This document shows positions 53,644 through 64,000 of a stretch of DNA of 64,000 nt, in pieces. The position numbers and the translations under genes are program-made. The stretch's first letter is position 1, and each line of letters starts with the position of its first letter. This stretch comes from Kryptolebias marmoratus (Eukaryota > Chordata > Actinopteri > Cyprinodontiformes > Rivulidae). The stretch is taken from assembly GCF_001649575.2 (NCBI RefSeq), contig NC_051431.1, positions 14,513,235 to 14,577,234 on the forward strand. The letters run 5' to 3'. The notes beneath the pieces are model-generated. The model worked only from the letters and a program-made list of their open reading frames with translations. It ran no database searches and was not told the DNA's origin.

Positions 53644-54988
53644 ACATCAGCACCAGAGGTTTCTGGAGGGAGGCCAGCAGCGGATTGTGCTGCTCTGCAG
53701 GTTTTTGCTGCTCCTCGGTGTTGTAGTACAGCAGCCCCCGCATCATAAATCACCTCCACCCCCCCCCGAAGCTGGTCTTCCACACAGCACTGAGTGGGAT
53801 TATGCAGAGCAGGTTGTTGAATGAAGCAAAAGAAGTTCCTCTTTAGAAAACCCTCTGTTTTATCATTATTATTATTATTATTATTCTGGTTAAATCCCAG
53901 TTTTCCTGTCTCTGCCCAGCTGTGATCCCTCTGTCTGCTGCTGTCTGTCCTTAACGACTTCCCCCCTCGGCTGAAGGTGCGTCAGCCTTATTTCCCAGGA
54001 TGCTTGGCTCCACTCTGACCTGTGGGGCCTGCAGTGATGAAGGGGATCCCCTAAATGAAGCTGAGTGTCCGGCCCTGTCGGCGCGGAGACATGAGGGTAC
54101 GCTGTCAGACGTCTTGTCCTTACTGTGGTCGAAGCTTTTCTTTCTGCCAGGAGGACCGAGCCGCTCCTGGCAGAAGACTCCTCAGCAGAAGGTGCTGTTT
54201 GAACAAACACTCACCACCTTTCTGAGGCTGGGATGCTGCTGAGGCTCAGGCTGATGGTTGAAGCCAGAGCTGGAGAAAGACCGCCGCCTTGTGGACAACA
54301 TGTGCAAGTGCAACACAAAAGACAAGCATTGATTTGGATTGTTATTACATTTTAATTTTTAATTATTTCTTTGGCTTTATGACAGATAAATAAAAATCTG
54401 TTTGAAGCAACCAATCCACAGGAATCGGACAGCAGCTGAGCTTTATCACAGGACAGCACATCTCCATCTGATCAAGCAGAAATAGCTGTAACTCAGTCAG
54501 TTTTACAGATATTTACAGATTTGGTGTACTTGTAGCCGAGAGCCATTCACAAAACACACTCCAAGTGCTTCTCTTTGTCTAAAACTTCAGCATTAACTGT
54601 CAGAGTCAGCCCTGTCTGTCTGTTAGCAAAATATCTCATGAGCCACTGAGCGGATTTTAACGAAATCTTCAGGAAGTAATCATTGGATGTACATCAGCAA
54701 CTGATTACCCTTTGAAGCCAATCCGAATCAAGCTGGCCGCCATAGAGTTTTGCAGGTATTGACCTAAAATGTGGTGTAGCTTTTTACGTGAGGTGGCGGC
54801 TTAATGATCGGTCTGTCCTTTTGAAATGTTCTTACTGGTGTTTTGAAGGGAAAAAGAAAGAGAATCGTTTATGGAAGTTCCAGATTTCCTGTTTCTCGCT
54901 CCTCCTGCAGGCCTGCGCCGCCGTCAGACGACACAGTTGGTGAGACCGCGACTCCTCTGCAGCCGGCAGCCTTTCGGCCTTTCGGGCG
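53644..54988. other. Region between the SINE and the aipl1 3' end
   Basis: No gene found. Holds a C run (53759-53767), a TTA run (53866-53884) and a TAACAGACAG-family copy in reverse orientation (54480-54790). The aipl1 3' UTR must begin here. ATTAAA on the minus strand near 54353 is one possible poly(A) signal. Confidence 0.45.
54480..54790 (-). repeat. TAACAGACAG-family dispersed repeat
   Basis: Reverse copy containing GTCTGTCTGTTAGCAAAATA, TCTCATGAGCCACTGAGCGG, GTACATCAGCAACTGATTAC and CAAGCTGGCCGCCAT, in the reverse of the order seen at 50075-50565. Confidence 0.65.
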
Positions 54989-57900
54989 TTAAAACATGCC
55001 TTTGTACTTGTTCTTGTCCTCCTGGTTCTTCTCCTCCATGCGCATGCCAAGCACGGCCAGCTCCTTCTTGACCGCCTTCTTCATGCCGGGGTCCAGGTCC
55101 AGGACCTTGGTGAAATCCTGCCGAGCCTCCGCCTCGTTCCACACCTCCTTGTGGGCCTTCCCCCTCAGGTAGTACGCCTTCGCCATGCCTGCAACACAAA
55201 AACGAGTGCCCGTCAGCAGCCGCGTGCCCTTCGAAAACAGACATCTGCTTCATAAAGCCACATTTAAAAAAAAAAAAAAGATTTGAAACCGCCGTCAAAC
55301 CTGGATGCTGGTTGACGATGTCCGTCATGTGCTCGATGACCTCGTAGTACTCCTCCATGCGCAGCAGACACTGACAGTAGTTGAGAGTCAACGTGTTGGC
55401 CATCTTCTCCAGCTTCAGCCACGGGACGTCCCACGCTTTCTCCTGAAGACGGAACCACATAAGATTCAGGTCTCCACACACTGGATATTCTGTAACAGAA
55501 AGCATCTGAATAATATACAGATCTTGAATCGTTCTTTAGGCTTGGGAACCTTCGTCTGGACGTTCTTGATGCAGATGAGGGCCTCTTTGTATTTCTGCGT
55601 GGCCTCCTGGTAGTGCCCCTGTTTGAAAAGTTTGTTTCCCTGGCCGTGCAGCACGGGAACCACCTTCAGCCTCTCCTCGTCGCTCAGAGCCCACGATTCC
55701 CTGCTGTACTCGCTGGGCTGCTGCACCTAACAGCCACACGTCCGGGAGAATTAGTTTTTCTCTTTCCCACGAGTTCCTAAAATCCAAACTAGAACTCCCA
55801 CCGGCCGCAGATTTTAGGTTTAATAACTAACCACGTCTCACCCTGAGCAGCTCCAGGACAAAGTAGAGCGGCTGTGGCTCCTTCATCAGCTGGTCCAGGT
55901 CGTCGTAGCCAAGGCTGTGGTACGCGAACATGTTGGCCATGCCACATGTGTGGACCTGCCACTCCACCGGATCCTTGCCCTCTGCGATGCGCCGCATGCT
56001 CTTCGACACAAGGGGATAAACGCCTGTGTGCTGGGGAGGATCAAAAAGGTGGCGCTCAGTCTCTTAGAAGGAGCAGGAGAAGACCTAATTTGGGTCTAAC
56101 GTCGTCACCTTTCAGATCCTGTCAACTTTGTGTTGTTTTGCTTCATCTTTCAGCGTTTGGAGACCGAACGGCTGACAGGCTACAGCTGGATCTCTGCTGT
56201 TTTAGGTGCAGACTTTCTTTAGCTGCTTTAAAAACTCCCGAATGAATGTTGGCCTTTTCCCGCTGCAGTGCGAATCTACAGCTAGGCGACGGTGCGCCAT
56301 ATATTCATTAGTGTTTAGAGTTTAATAAATAAATAAATAAAAAAGCTCTTAGCCCCATCAGGTCTAATCAGAGTGGAGGGGAGTCGGAGGTGCTGATTCA
56401 GCAGAAGTCCGAGCCGATTAGGAGAGAGCAAGGCCGCCGTGGATTAATGACGGCCTGAGCCCATCTGTCTCCGACCGAGCGCCACACACACACACACGTA
56501 AAAAAAACACACCACAGCAAAACTACTGATTGAATTAACAGGATCAACAGGCACCAATACATGTTCAGGGGCTGCATGTTTGGTTCATCATCCTGGCTGC
56601 GGAGCATGGACCTGCAGTGGGTTTTTATTTCACCACAACTAGGATCTGAACACGTCTGAAAGAGGAATTATTTCAAATTAAATATCTCTGGTAGACAATC
56701 AGTGTCATCCCAGTAAGACTCAGAGTTCGAAAACAATTATATTTAATAAAAAACGAGAACATAAATAACAATATGAATTATTTTCTGGTTTAGTTTACTG
56801 CTGCCTTCAGGTTTTTATGGTCACCATTTTAAAGCAATAGATCAGATTTTTTTTTTTTGAAGTGGTGTTCTGAGGAAAGGTTATGAACAGTTAATATCTT
56901 ACCTGCTGTAGACTGACGAGCTAACGGCTAACGTTGCTGTCGTCTCAAAACGCTGTCCCAAATCGCCAGTTTTGAGTTACTCTGCTACTTCCTACTACTA
57001 CCTCTGCGATTATATTCAAGTACAAATTGTGGCAGCGGCAGCAGCTAGCTGTGGCACTTCCTGCAGGAATAGCGAAGCATTCTCTTGGTAAAAACCGTGT
57101 AATGGGACATGACCAGTGACATAAAGGCTTTTAAAAGAGCATTTTGCACAAACTGGGATGAACCTTTTGAAACTGGAGTTGCTTTAAGTTCCTCGACCAG
57201 CCAATAATTTGTCAAACTGAGGTCACTCAAAGAGCCATCTACAACAGGTAAGATATTAATAATCTTTTCCTCAAAACTCACTTTTGAAGACTTTACCTGT
57301 CTCTTTAAGACAGGGCTGTCAAACTCCAGGCCTCGAGGACCGCTGTCCTGGAGGTTTTAGGTTTTTCTGCTCCAACACACCTGATTCAAACGGTTTGATT
57401 ACCTCCTCACCAAATCATCAAGTTCTCCAGGAGCATGGGAACAAGTCATCCATTTAAACCAGGTGTTTTAAAGCAAGAACATCTAAAACATGCAGGAGAG
57501 CGGCCCCCAAGGAATGGAGTTCGACACCCCTGCTTTAAGACATGTACGCCCCAAACATTGTTGCGAAACACAGTGAATAACTTGAGACTCATTGAATCCG
57601 GTGTTGTTGATACTAAAATCAGTAACACACGATCGTACAAAAACATCTCTGGCTTTTCTCGCCGCTCACAATTGTGTCACACCAGAACTCGGCCACTTCG
57701 CCGATCCTCATGGAGGCCAACAGGGTCTCCCAGATGTCGAGCTTGAACATGTTGCCGAGCACCACCTCCATGGGCGTCCCCACCGCCTTGCTGTCGTCTA
57801 TCACCGTGCGCTCGTCGTCACACAGCTGCGTGCGGAAGTGGAACGTCACCTTCGGCCACAGACGCCGTGTCAGCAGGGGAGAGCCATGTCAGATGTTGGC

Positions 57901-58880
57901 GTGGGGAAAGAGGAAAGAGTTTAAATGTGCTTGAAGAAATGGGCAACTAAAGACACCTCACGAGAAGATCAAGCCATAACCGATGGCAGAAATACCATCA
58001 AATTAAAACAACTAAAGGAACATTAGAGGTCAGTGATTGGCATGTATTAAAACTGCTCACTGCAAGAAAAAATACTTCAATTCTTCTTAAATAAAAACAT
58101 GCAGTTATGCTAATATTATCAATATTATCCTGCAGATTTAACAACATTAAACATACATGTTCACTGTCTCCCTCTAGTGGCGGTCAATAGGAACTGCACC
58201 TTTTCTCAAGCTTTTTAATGAGTTGAAGAGTTAAAAAGCCTAAAAAGGTAACTATACTGTAGGGTAATCTCAGATACGGCAAGTTTTACTGGTAATCCAG
58301 AGTCTGCTGGGAGAAAAATTCAAGGAAACACAAAAACAGAACTCTTAAACTTTAAACACACGGACAAAATGTTGCAACTTTTCCGCCTGAAGAGGATATT
58401 TTGCCATAAAAGACCTGCCTTTGCATTGTAATGTTTCTGCACACACATCATCCAAGCACATTTTTGGTAAAACTATATTCCTTCGCTGTTATATAACCAA
58501 GAATATGAAAACTGAGTCGATCTGATTCACTTTAACTCACTTCCATATGTCTTTTATGTACGTTTTATGTGGATCTCTCCTTGTGAAACGGTCCTGGACG
58601 GTTCTTAACAAGTTGGGATCGATAGTCTTTAGTTCAGACTGATTATTTTGCACAGCGTGAGGCTAAGTTGCTTGGAAACCTGACTGAATGTTTAATGAAA
58701 CCGTGAGTTAAAATCCATCCCAAATGTGCCACGTTGAGCAGAAAGGGTCCATAAAGATCTGAGGCTCTACAGTACCTTTGTCCCAGCGATGAATCTGGGG
58801 ATGTCTCCGGTTCCTCCGTGAAGAATAGTCTTCTTAATTCCCTCTGATCCAACTAGCATTGTATCTTTTATGTCCGACAT
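54989..58880 (-). CDS. aipl1: AIP-like protein 1, photoreceptor co-chaperone, 6 exons, complete (330 aa)
   Basis: AIPL1 works with HSP90 to fold and stabilise cone and rod phosphodiesterase 6; loss causes Leber congenital amaurosis in humans. Exons, minus strand: 58880-58776, 57849-57670, 56030-55842, 55726-55550, 55442-55301, 55188-54989; 993 nt in frame with GT/AG ends. The FKBP-like domain (about 1-158) carries [36 protein letters not shown] and [17 protein letters not shown]. These words match AIPL1 rather than AIP. Three TPR motifs follow (about 170-300: [52 protein letters not shown]). The protein ends KGMF, without the proline-rich tail of primate AIPL1, as is usual outside primates. 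Exon 4 starts at GTGCAG, following ...CTCAGG of exon 3. Confidence 0.96.
56858..57287. mobile_element. Inverted-repeat element, family B, in aipl1 intron 2
   Basis: The left arm (56858-56915) reads TCTGAGGAAAGGTTATGAAC, then TTAATATCTTACCTGCTGTA. The complement of the right arm reads TTTGAGGAAAAGATTAT, then TAATATCTTACCTGTTGTA. The arms are about 55 bp and the interior carries no frame. Related ends lie near 43600 and 61190. Probably a MITE, class unassigned. Confidence 0.6.
57311..57532. mobile_element. hAT-like MITE, 222 bp, perfect 8-bp target duplication
   Basis: Starts CAGGGCTGTCAAACTCCA and ends with the complement of CAGGGGTGTCGAACTCCA. It is flanked by CTTTAAGA at both 57303-57310 and 57533-57540. 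Terminal inverted repeats with an 8-bp duplication fit the hAT superfamily. There is no coding capacity. It sits in the terminal part of a family B sequence, so it is the younger insertion. Confidence 0.85.
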
Positions 58881-59030
58881 CTTTTTGTTTTCCTGCTGTT
58901 TTATTTTTTATGATGATGCGTGGAGTAAAGCACGTGTAGAAGTGTGCGGGTGACCAGGAGGTATCGATCGAAGTGGATTAGTTTAGGTTGCAGATAATGA
59001 GATTAGAAACTTCTCCTCCTCTCTTTTTGT
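58881..59030 (-). promoter_or_regulatory. Putative aipl1 promoter with CRX-like and E-box sites
   Basis: Upstream of the aipl1 ATG there is CACGTG at 58931-58936, GGATTA at 58975-58980 (TAATCC on the gene strand) and a second GATTA at 59001-59005. K50-homeodomain sites of this kind bind CRX/OTX in photoreceptors and pineal. No activity can be shown from sequence alone. Confidence 0.45.
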
Positions 59031-59229
59031 TCCACCGTCTCTCTGATGCGTCTTATATTAGAGGTATAGCTCAGCCTCACGAGGCAGCGCTTATCACTGT
59101 CAGCTCCTTCGAACAGTCGGGAAACCTCCAGAAAGAGGGGAAAGAAAGTGGGCGTTAGACAAGGAAGGGTTAAAAACTGATTTGATTTAAAATGCTGCTG
59201 CTGCAGCCAAGTGACCCGAAAGCCCAAAT

Positions 59230-59345
59230 ATGACCACAACTCAGTCAAGTTTACACATATTGAGCTGAAATTTGGTTTGCTGGTAGCTGAGAGTCATTCG
59301 CAGCACGCACTCTGAGCGTGACATCTTGTGACACCGCATGAGGTG
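59230..59345 (-). repeat. TAACAGACAG-family fragment
   Basis: Reverse copy with CAACTCAGTCAAGTTTACAC, TTGGTTTGCTGGTAGCTGAG and CATTCGCAGCACGCACTCTG. A GT run follows at 59452-59471. Confidence 0.55.
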
Positions 59346-60146
59346 AAGATTTGACCAAAACATCGACATGCTAGGCCTGCTTTTAGGTGAAAAAATGTCT
59401 GAAGATATAGTCAAATCTGTTGGATGTACCACAAGAACAGCACTGGATCACGTGTGTGTGTGTGTGTGTGTCAGGGAGAGAAAACAAGGCAGCAGGACGT
59501 GGTTCCCATTCCTGAGGAAATTTCCTGGATTTAAGTGGATGTGGTGATCCGAACAATGCAGGGAGAATACTGGGAAGAGGGAGGAGAGGACGATTACTGT
59601 TTGGACTTCTTGACCTTGTCTATAAAACATCTGTCTCCCATCTGGGCTGCATGTGTGTGTGTGTGTGTGTCTGTATGTGTGTGTACGATTCAAGGCTCCG
59701 GTGCTGTTTGCTAACAAAATCTGCAAGCAGTTTTAGGAGGCAATTATTCTCAAACTTTACCCAGTGTTAATGCCTTACTCCTTACTAATTGCACAAAATG
59801 AAAACCTCATAACTGCACCCTGGCTGGGCTCTCAGTTGTGTAACTTTACAGCTTTGTGTTTCCTCTGCGGAGCAACGTGGAAGAATCGGCATTGCGACAC
59901 GAATTATCGAGCGAGGCTGCTGTTCTATCTCTAGTCAAATAAGATCGCTCCGTCTTAAAAAAAACCAAACAAAACTGCGGCGTATTATCAGATTTGTCCC
60001 ACTTTTTCTCCCCCACACAGATGTGTCAAACAGTTTAGCCTGCACTTTCCAACGTAAAGGCAGCATCAGCACCCTCCTGTGGATAAAACTGGCACTGCAG
60101 CAGGCCTTCTCCCAGATCCTTCAGATTTAAAGGTGGCTCTTTGAGA
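59346..60146. other. Intergenic, no gene seen
   Basis: Contains GT runs (59452-59471, 59652-59680) and otherwise unique sequence. Confidence 0.5.
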
Positions 60147-60332
60147 TCAGTGGATTGAAGACATATCAGGAAGCTTGGACTTGGGATGGATCGTTCCCAT
60201 TTTACCCACAGCGTTCATAAAATCGAAGTGGCCCTCGAGCATCGAGCCCTGAAAAAGATGCCTCTTCATAAACATTTCTGCCTGTGCAAATGCGTCACGG
60301 CCACGTTGCAGGTTGCTCGTCTTGGATGACAT
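60147..60332 (-). CDS. Short ORF with coding-like composition (61 aa), unidentified
   Basis: ATG at 60332, stop at 60147. The protein starts MSSKTSNLQRGRDAFAQAE and continues with MFMKRHLFQGSMLEGHFDF, then MNAVGKMGTIHPKSKL. It has balanced amino-acid use, no low complexity, no signal peptide and no membrane helix. The middle could form an amphipathic helix. The upstream frame is open for 23 more codons but has no other ATG. I do not recognise the family. It may be a small gene, one exon of a longer gene, or chance. A TIR-like AAAGGTGGCTCTTTGAG lies directly downstream on plus, so it might also be near repeat DNA. Confidence 0.3.
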   Translation of the reverse strand: MSSKTSNLQRGRDAFAQAEMFMKRHLFQGSMLEGHFDFMNAVGKMGTIHPKSKLPDMSSIH

Positions 60333-61773
60333 GTTTGCGTTGCCATAGCTACAGCCTTTTACATCATCATCCCTCAGAAGAACAATGTACCCTTAGACAT
60401 AATTACAAACCTGAAAGAGGCTGCGAGGGGACAACTGTGCGGAAGATTGGTGACTTTTAGTTATCTCCGTCTTGTGAGGGGAGGGAGCGCAGTGATCAAT
60501 CTGACCTGTCGGAGAGGTTACCCGGTGACGCTGGTGTGTATTGTAGCTGCTCTGTGTGCGCGAATGACTCACATGTCTTGCGTCACGCCGCCTACACGCT
60601 TCTCTGTCGCTCTGCCGATGCAAGTCAAGGTGCATTTATGTGTTTTAGTGAGGCGAGCGTGATCCTTTCTGCATGCACGGCGTGCACGTCCACGCAGAAC
60701 CATTTCCGACAGCAGGTCCTGCTCAGAGCGTTCCCTTTAACGGAGCCTGCGGCCCAGGTCTCCATCGGTCCTCCTGGAAACCCTCGTCTGATGCGGTGGT
60801 TCCACTTCAAGCGAGTAATATTCTATTTCTGGAAAGTACAGTCATGGGTTTCCTGGGAAGGAGCCGCTCTCCATGTTAAGGCCATTCATTCATATACATA
60901 ACACACACAGCGGACGGCTTCTTCCGTGACGCACGGCTCGTACGCACATAGCATAATGTTTATGGAAGTGTAAGAACCTTTTGTGCTTCTGTGTGGGAGC
61001 GAGGCGTGGAGAGGAGCAGAGGAGAACCGAGAGAAAAAAGAAAAAATATATATTTCTTGATCAGGTTGGCAGATGGAGTCGAACCAGGAAACCGAAACGA
61101 AGAAAATTCAATACAAAGAGTTTAAGGGTTTGACCGAGGAAGCGAAAAGAACAGCTTTTATTTGAAATAAAAATTAAAAGGATAGTTCAGATCTTTGGAA
61201 GTGGGGTTTTTGGAAAGGTTATGAGCAGTTAATATCCTACCTGTTGTAGATAGCTTAATAAGTTTGGAGGAATGCCATTCACTGCTCGTGAGAGCTACAC
61301 ACTGGGTGTTTGTGGAGACGGTGACTTTCACTGTTTGATTTTAATAAGCTGGGGTTGTTTTTTTTGTTTTTCAGTTGTGTTTACCTGCAGTAAAAAGAGA
61401 GCTGGAACATTGTGCGGTGTCGTTTGTGAGTCCTGTGCTAAAGTGAGTGAACGCTGTCGTCACGAGGCGTCGAAGCTAATGTGTTAGTGCAGCGCTGGTT
61501 CGGGGGAGAGACGTGTACCCATGGAGCATGGGGCGTCTGAACAGTTATATGAGAGCTTGTGTACACCGAACATTTTTTAATTAGCTCTGTAAGCTCATTT
61601 GGAGTTTGTGTGAATTTCAAACACTGTTCTTGGAGGAAACGCCACACCAGCAGCTGCACCTCTGCACACCAGTAAGCACGCCAACAGAGCAGAGCGCACC
61701 GAGGAAGACTCACCTGTGACCGAAGGTTTGGAACAGAACTGGAGTTAAAGCTTTTACTTTGAAAGACCTACCC
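60333..61773. other. Intergenic, one repeat fragment
   Basis: About 61165-61275 carries the arm of inverted-repeat family B (GGAAAGGTTATGAGCAGTTA, ATATCCTACCTGTTGTAGAT). No gene is supportable elsewhere in the stretch. Confidence 0.45.
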
Positions 61774-61987
61774 CAGGGGTCTCCAACCCTGGTCCTCGAG
61801 GGCCACTGTCCTGCATGTTTTCCTTGTTTCTCTGCTCCAACACACCTGATTCAGTGGTTAAATCACCTCTTCATGTTCTGCAGAAGCCTGTTAATCACCC
61901 ATTGATTAAAGTCAGGTGTGTTGGATCAGAGAAACAAGTAAAACCTGCAGGATGGAGGCCCTCCAGGACAAGGGTTAGCCACCCCTG
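61774..61987. mobile_element. hAT-like MITE, 214 bp
   Basis: Starts CAGGGGTCTCCAACCCTGGT and ends with the complement of CAGGGGTGGCTAACCCTTGT. The adjoining CCTCGAGGGCC and GGCCCTCCAGG extend the inverted repeat. The flanks ACCTACCC and ATCTAAAC match at 5 of 8 positions, so the target duplication is eroded or uncertain. Same superfamily as the 57311 element, different subfamily. Confidence 0.7.
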
Positions 61988-63645
61988 ATCTAAACTATCC
62001 CTTTGAATAATGCGCCTTAGCTTTTTCTGTTGTGTATGCAACTTTCAGCATCGTATATGGTTTTCTACAAACTTCTAATCTGCAACACTTCTAATGTTTT
62101 ACTCAGAGGACCTGAGCACGGCTGGTGACGAGCATGACGCGGATCAAGGCTGTGACAGCTCGTCACATCCTCTCAGCTTCTGTTTGCTGAGGTGGATGTA
62201 TCTCTGAAGCCGAGCCGTGACGTGGCGGAGGGTTACGCGCTGAATCATGGGCTCCTGGCTCACCTTCCACCTCCTCGCTCAGGCTGAGAAGGTTCCTCGA
62301 CGGCCAGAGGCAGCACTGTTTGCTGCACACAGTCTGCGAGCTCGAACGGAAATATGGCTCAAACACAGAGATGCACACATTATTAGCAGAAATACGAGGA
62401 AACGAAATCTTCTCTGACCTTGGAAGGCGAGGATGTTGAAAACCCTGAGCTTCATGCTGCTCTCCTCGTCTTTAATCTGAACGTTTCCTTAAGAGACTTG
62501 AATAAATTCCACTCAAAGTTGCAATCTTTCCAAGCACTACCAGATTGCAAGTTGTCGTTATCACATGCTTTAATGTTTACACAGATCTGGAAAACAGGCC
62601 AAAAAACCTCACAGACGAGTCTTATGAGAGCCTGCTGGAGACCAGCAAGACCTCAGTACAATGTTTTTTTTGTTTTTTTTTTAATATCTCAACCTAATCG
62701 TGCATTTTTCATACACAAACCTAACTTTTACGGCTGGGGAAAGCCAACAAACAGGAAGAAGGAAAGCGACGACAGTAACCCGTATTTGCTCTGAACCGTC
62801 ACAGTGCAGATGTTTTGGATGGACACACGAGTCACATGTCAGTCACACGGGAAACACGTTTTAATAAACGGTGTTCTGCTAACAGCCACGACAGAACAGA
62901 AGCAGCTGAAGAGGCCGTCTGAAGCGCTCCACAACCAACAAGCATGGCTGCTTCAGGACAACCCGCCTGCTTGTTTCAAATCAGAGAAGCTCTGAGACGA
63001 CGGACGGCCAGAGCTGCAATGTACGACAAGCAGGTACGTCATACATTGCAGAAGTTTAAAACCCACTACGGCAGTTTGTTGAAGCAAACACTCTTTGTTT
63101 TACTTGTTTGTTTGTAACACTGTTTTAACCCAGGAGAGTGGCACCCGTCAATGGGCTTATCTAACGTTTTGTTTGACACTTTTTACAGCTGAGTTTGGAA
63201 ATAAAGAATACATTATGTTAAAATCTTTATTTATAGTAAAGATTTTAAGCTGGCAATTTCTATTTTGCTGTACAGGACCTTCCTCTCACTGGCAAGGGTG
63301 GCTTGTTTTCCACTTTCTGCTTCTGGGAGAGTTGTTGTTCGCTCAACAAAACAAAACAAAACAAAAACTAATATTCAGTAATTGTTTCTTTGTCCTGTTG
63401 TATCAAACCCCCACTGACCTTCATACCGAGGTACGTACCGAAATTTGACTTTTTGACTTTTCATTTTGACTCTCACAGACCATCTTTTGTTGTGAGAAAA
63501 TTCACAAAAAGAAGAAGAAGAAGAAAAATCTTTGGCTGTGAGTTTAAATCTGCAGTTTGTGGTTTCAGGGTGACAGGCTGATCTTACGACCAACGACAAG
63601 TCGCCATCTTTCCCCCAGCCACGAGCGTGCTCGCAGCCGCCTCCG
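61988..63645. other. Intergenic, no gene seen
   Basis: Several short frames exist on both strands but none has recognisable similarity or splice structure. Short AAACA and GAA runs near 63350 and 63510. Confidence 0.45.
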
Positions 63646-63726
63646 TTTCCTCCTCTTCCTCCTCTTCCTCGTCTTCCTCGTCTTCCTCGTCTTCCTCGTC
63701 TTCCTCGTCTTCCTCGTCTTCCTCCT
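63646..63726. repeat. CTTCCTCGT 9-bp tandem repeat
   Basis: About six perfect copies of a 9-bp unit after a CCTCTTCCT prelude. The hydrophobic Phe/Leu/Val frame across it is an artefact of the repeat. Confidence 0.9.
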
Positions 63727-64000
63727 TCTCTGCTTAGTGTCCGAACATAATAATTAGAGCGTAACTGATGTCACTGTTGGTCCTTTGTGGCGTTCTCAAT
63801 TCTCCTGCGGCCAAAAAGTTGCGTCGTTAGGTGTGACACGGGTTACTATCGAGATTTCAGATCCTCGAGCTCGCACGGCGTGGCACGACCGGTCGTTTAC
63901 GATGGCTGAAAGCGTGCGAGTCGGCCTTTATGCGTGCGGTTACGCCACCGGTGTTTCCATGTTTACCCGTCAAATATTTAATCTGGATTAAACTGTGAAA

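Noticed and set aside
54989..58880. AIP rather than AIPL1
   Set aside because: ILHGGTG, GNMFKL, FWCDTIHTGVYP and VHTCG-ANMFAYH are AIPL1-type; AIP differs at these sites.
63557..63757. Hydrophobic frame suggestive of a membrane segment
   Set aside because: Produced by the CTTCCTCGT tandem repeat.

Overview
The window is vertebrate, almost certainly teleost fish, nuclear DNA. It has multi-exon genes with GT/AG introns, dense CA/GT and tetranucleotide microsatellites, Tc1-like and hAT-like transposon debris, and an SINE/L2-type repeat with a GGAT tail. Four genes are recognised with confidence by protein similarity recalled from the families, and a fifth is clearly coding but only tentatively named. 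Assembly gaps lie at 21344-21366 and 51908-52034, with a single N at 34194.

Layout. 541-18241 (+): carboxypeptidase D (cpd), 21 exons giving 1353 aa, with a signal peptide, three carboxypeptidase-like repeats (the third lacking catalytic residues), a transmembrane helix and a conserved cytosolic tail. 15238-15748 (-): a small gene nested antisense in cpd intron 19. 21806-36345 (+): gosr1 (GS28, Golgi Qb-SNARE), 9 exons, 248 aa. 41900-52057 (-): a CD225/dispanin gene, best read as trarg1, two coding exons, the first interrupted by an assembly gap. 54989-58880 (-): aipl1, the photoreceptor AIP-like co-chaperone, 6 exons, 330 aa. 58881-64000: no confident gene; one short ORF with coding-like codons is flagged.

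The genes are not an operon and are not expected to share a pathway. cpd and gosr1 both act in the trans-Golgi/secretory system and lie head-to-tail. trarg1 and aipl1 lie on the opposite strand. In human, cpd and gosr1 are on 17q11.2 while trarg1 and aipl1 are on 17p13, so the window joins loci that are separate in mammals.

The non-coding DNA is mostly repeat. There is a decayed Tc1-like transposase in gosr1 intron 5. Two inverted copies of a ~710-bp hAT-like non-autonomous element lie 18 kb apart. A 222-bp hAT-like MITE with a perfect 8-bp target duplication sits inside another inverted-repeat family, for which an empty site is visible elsewhere in the window. There are also a dispersed 'TAACAGACAG' family in at least nine places, a degenerate TTAGGG-like tract, and a large minisatellite. 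I found no clear undescribed multi-gene system. The items most worth checking are the nested antisense gene, the transposon nesting, the synteny and the 61-codon ORF.
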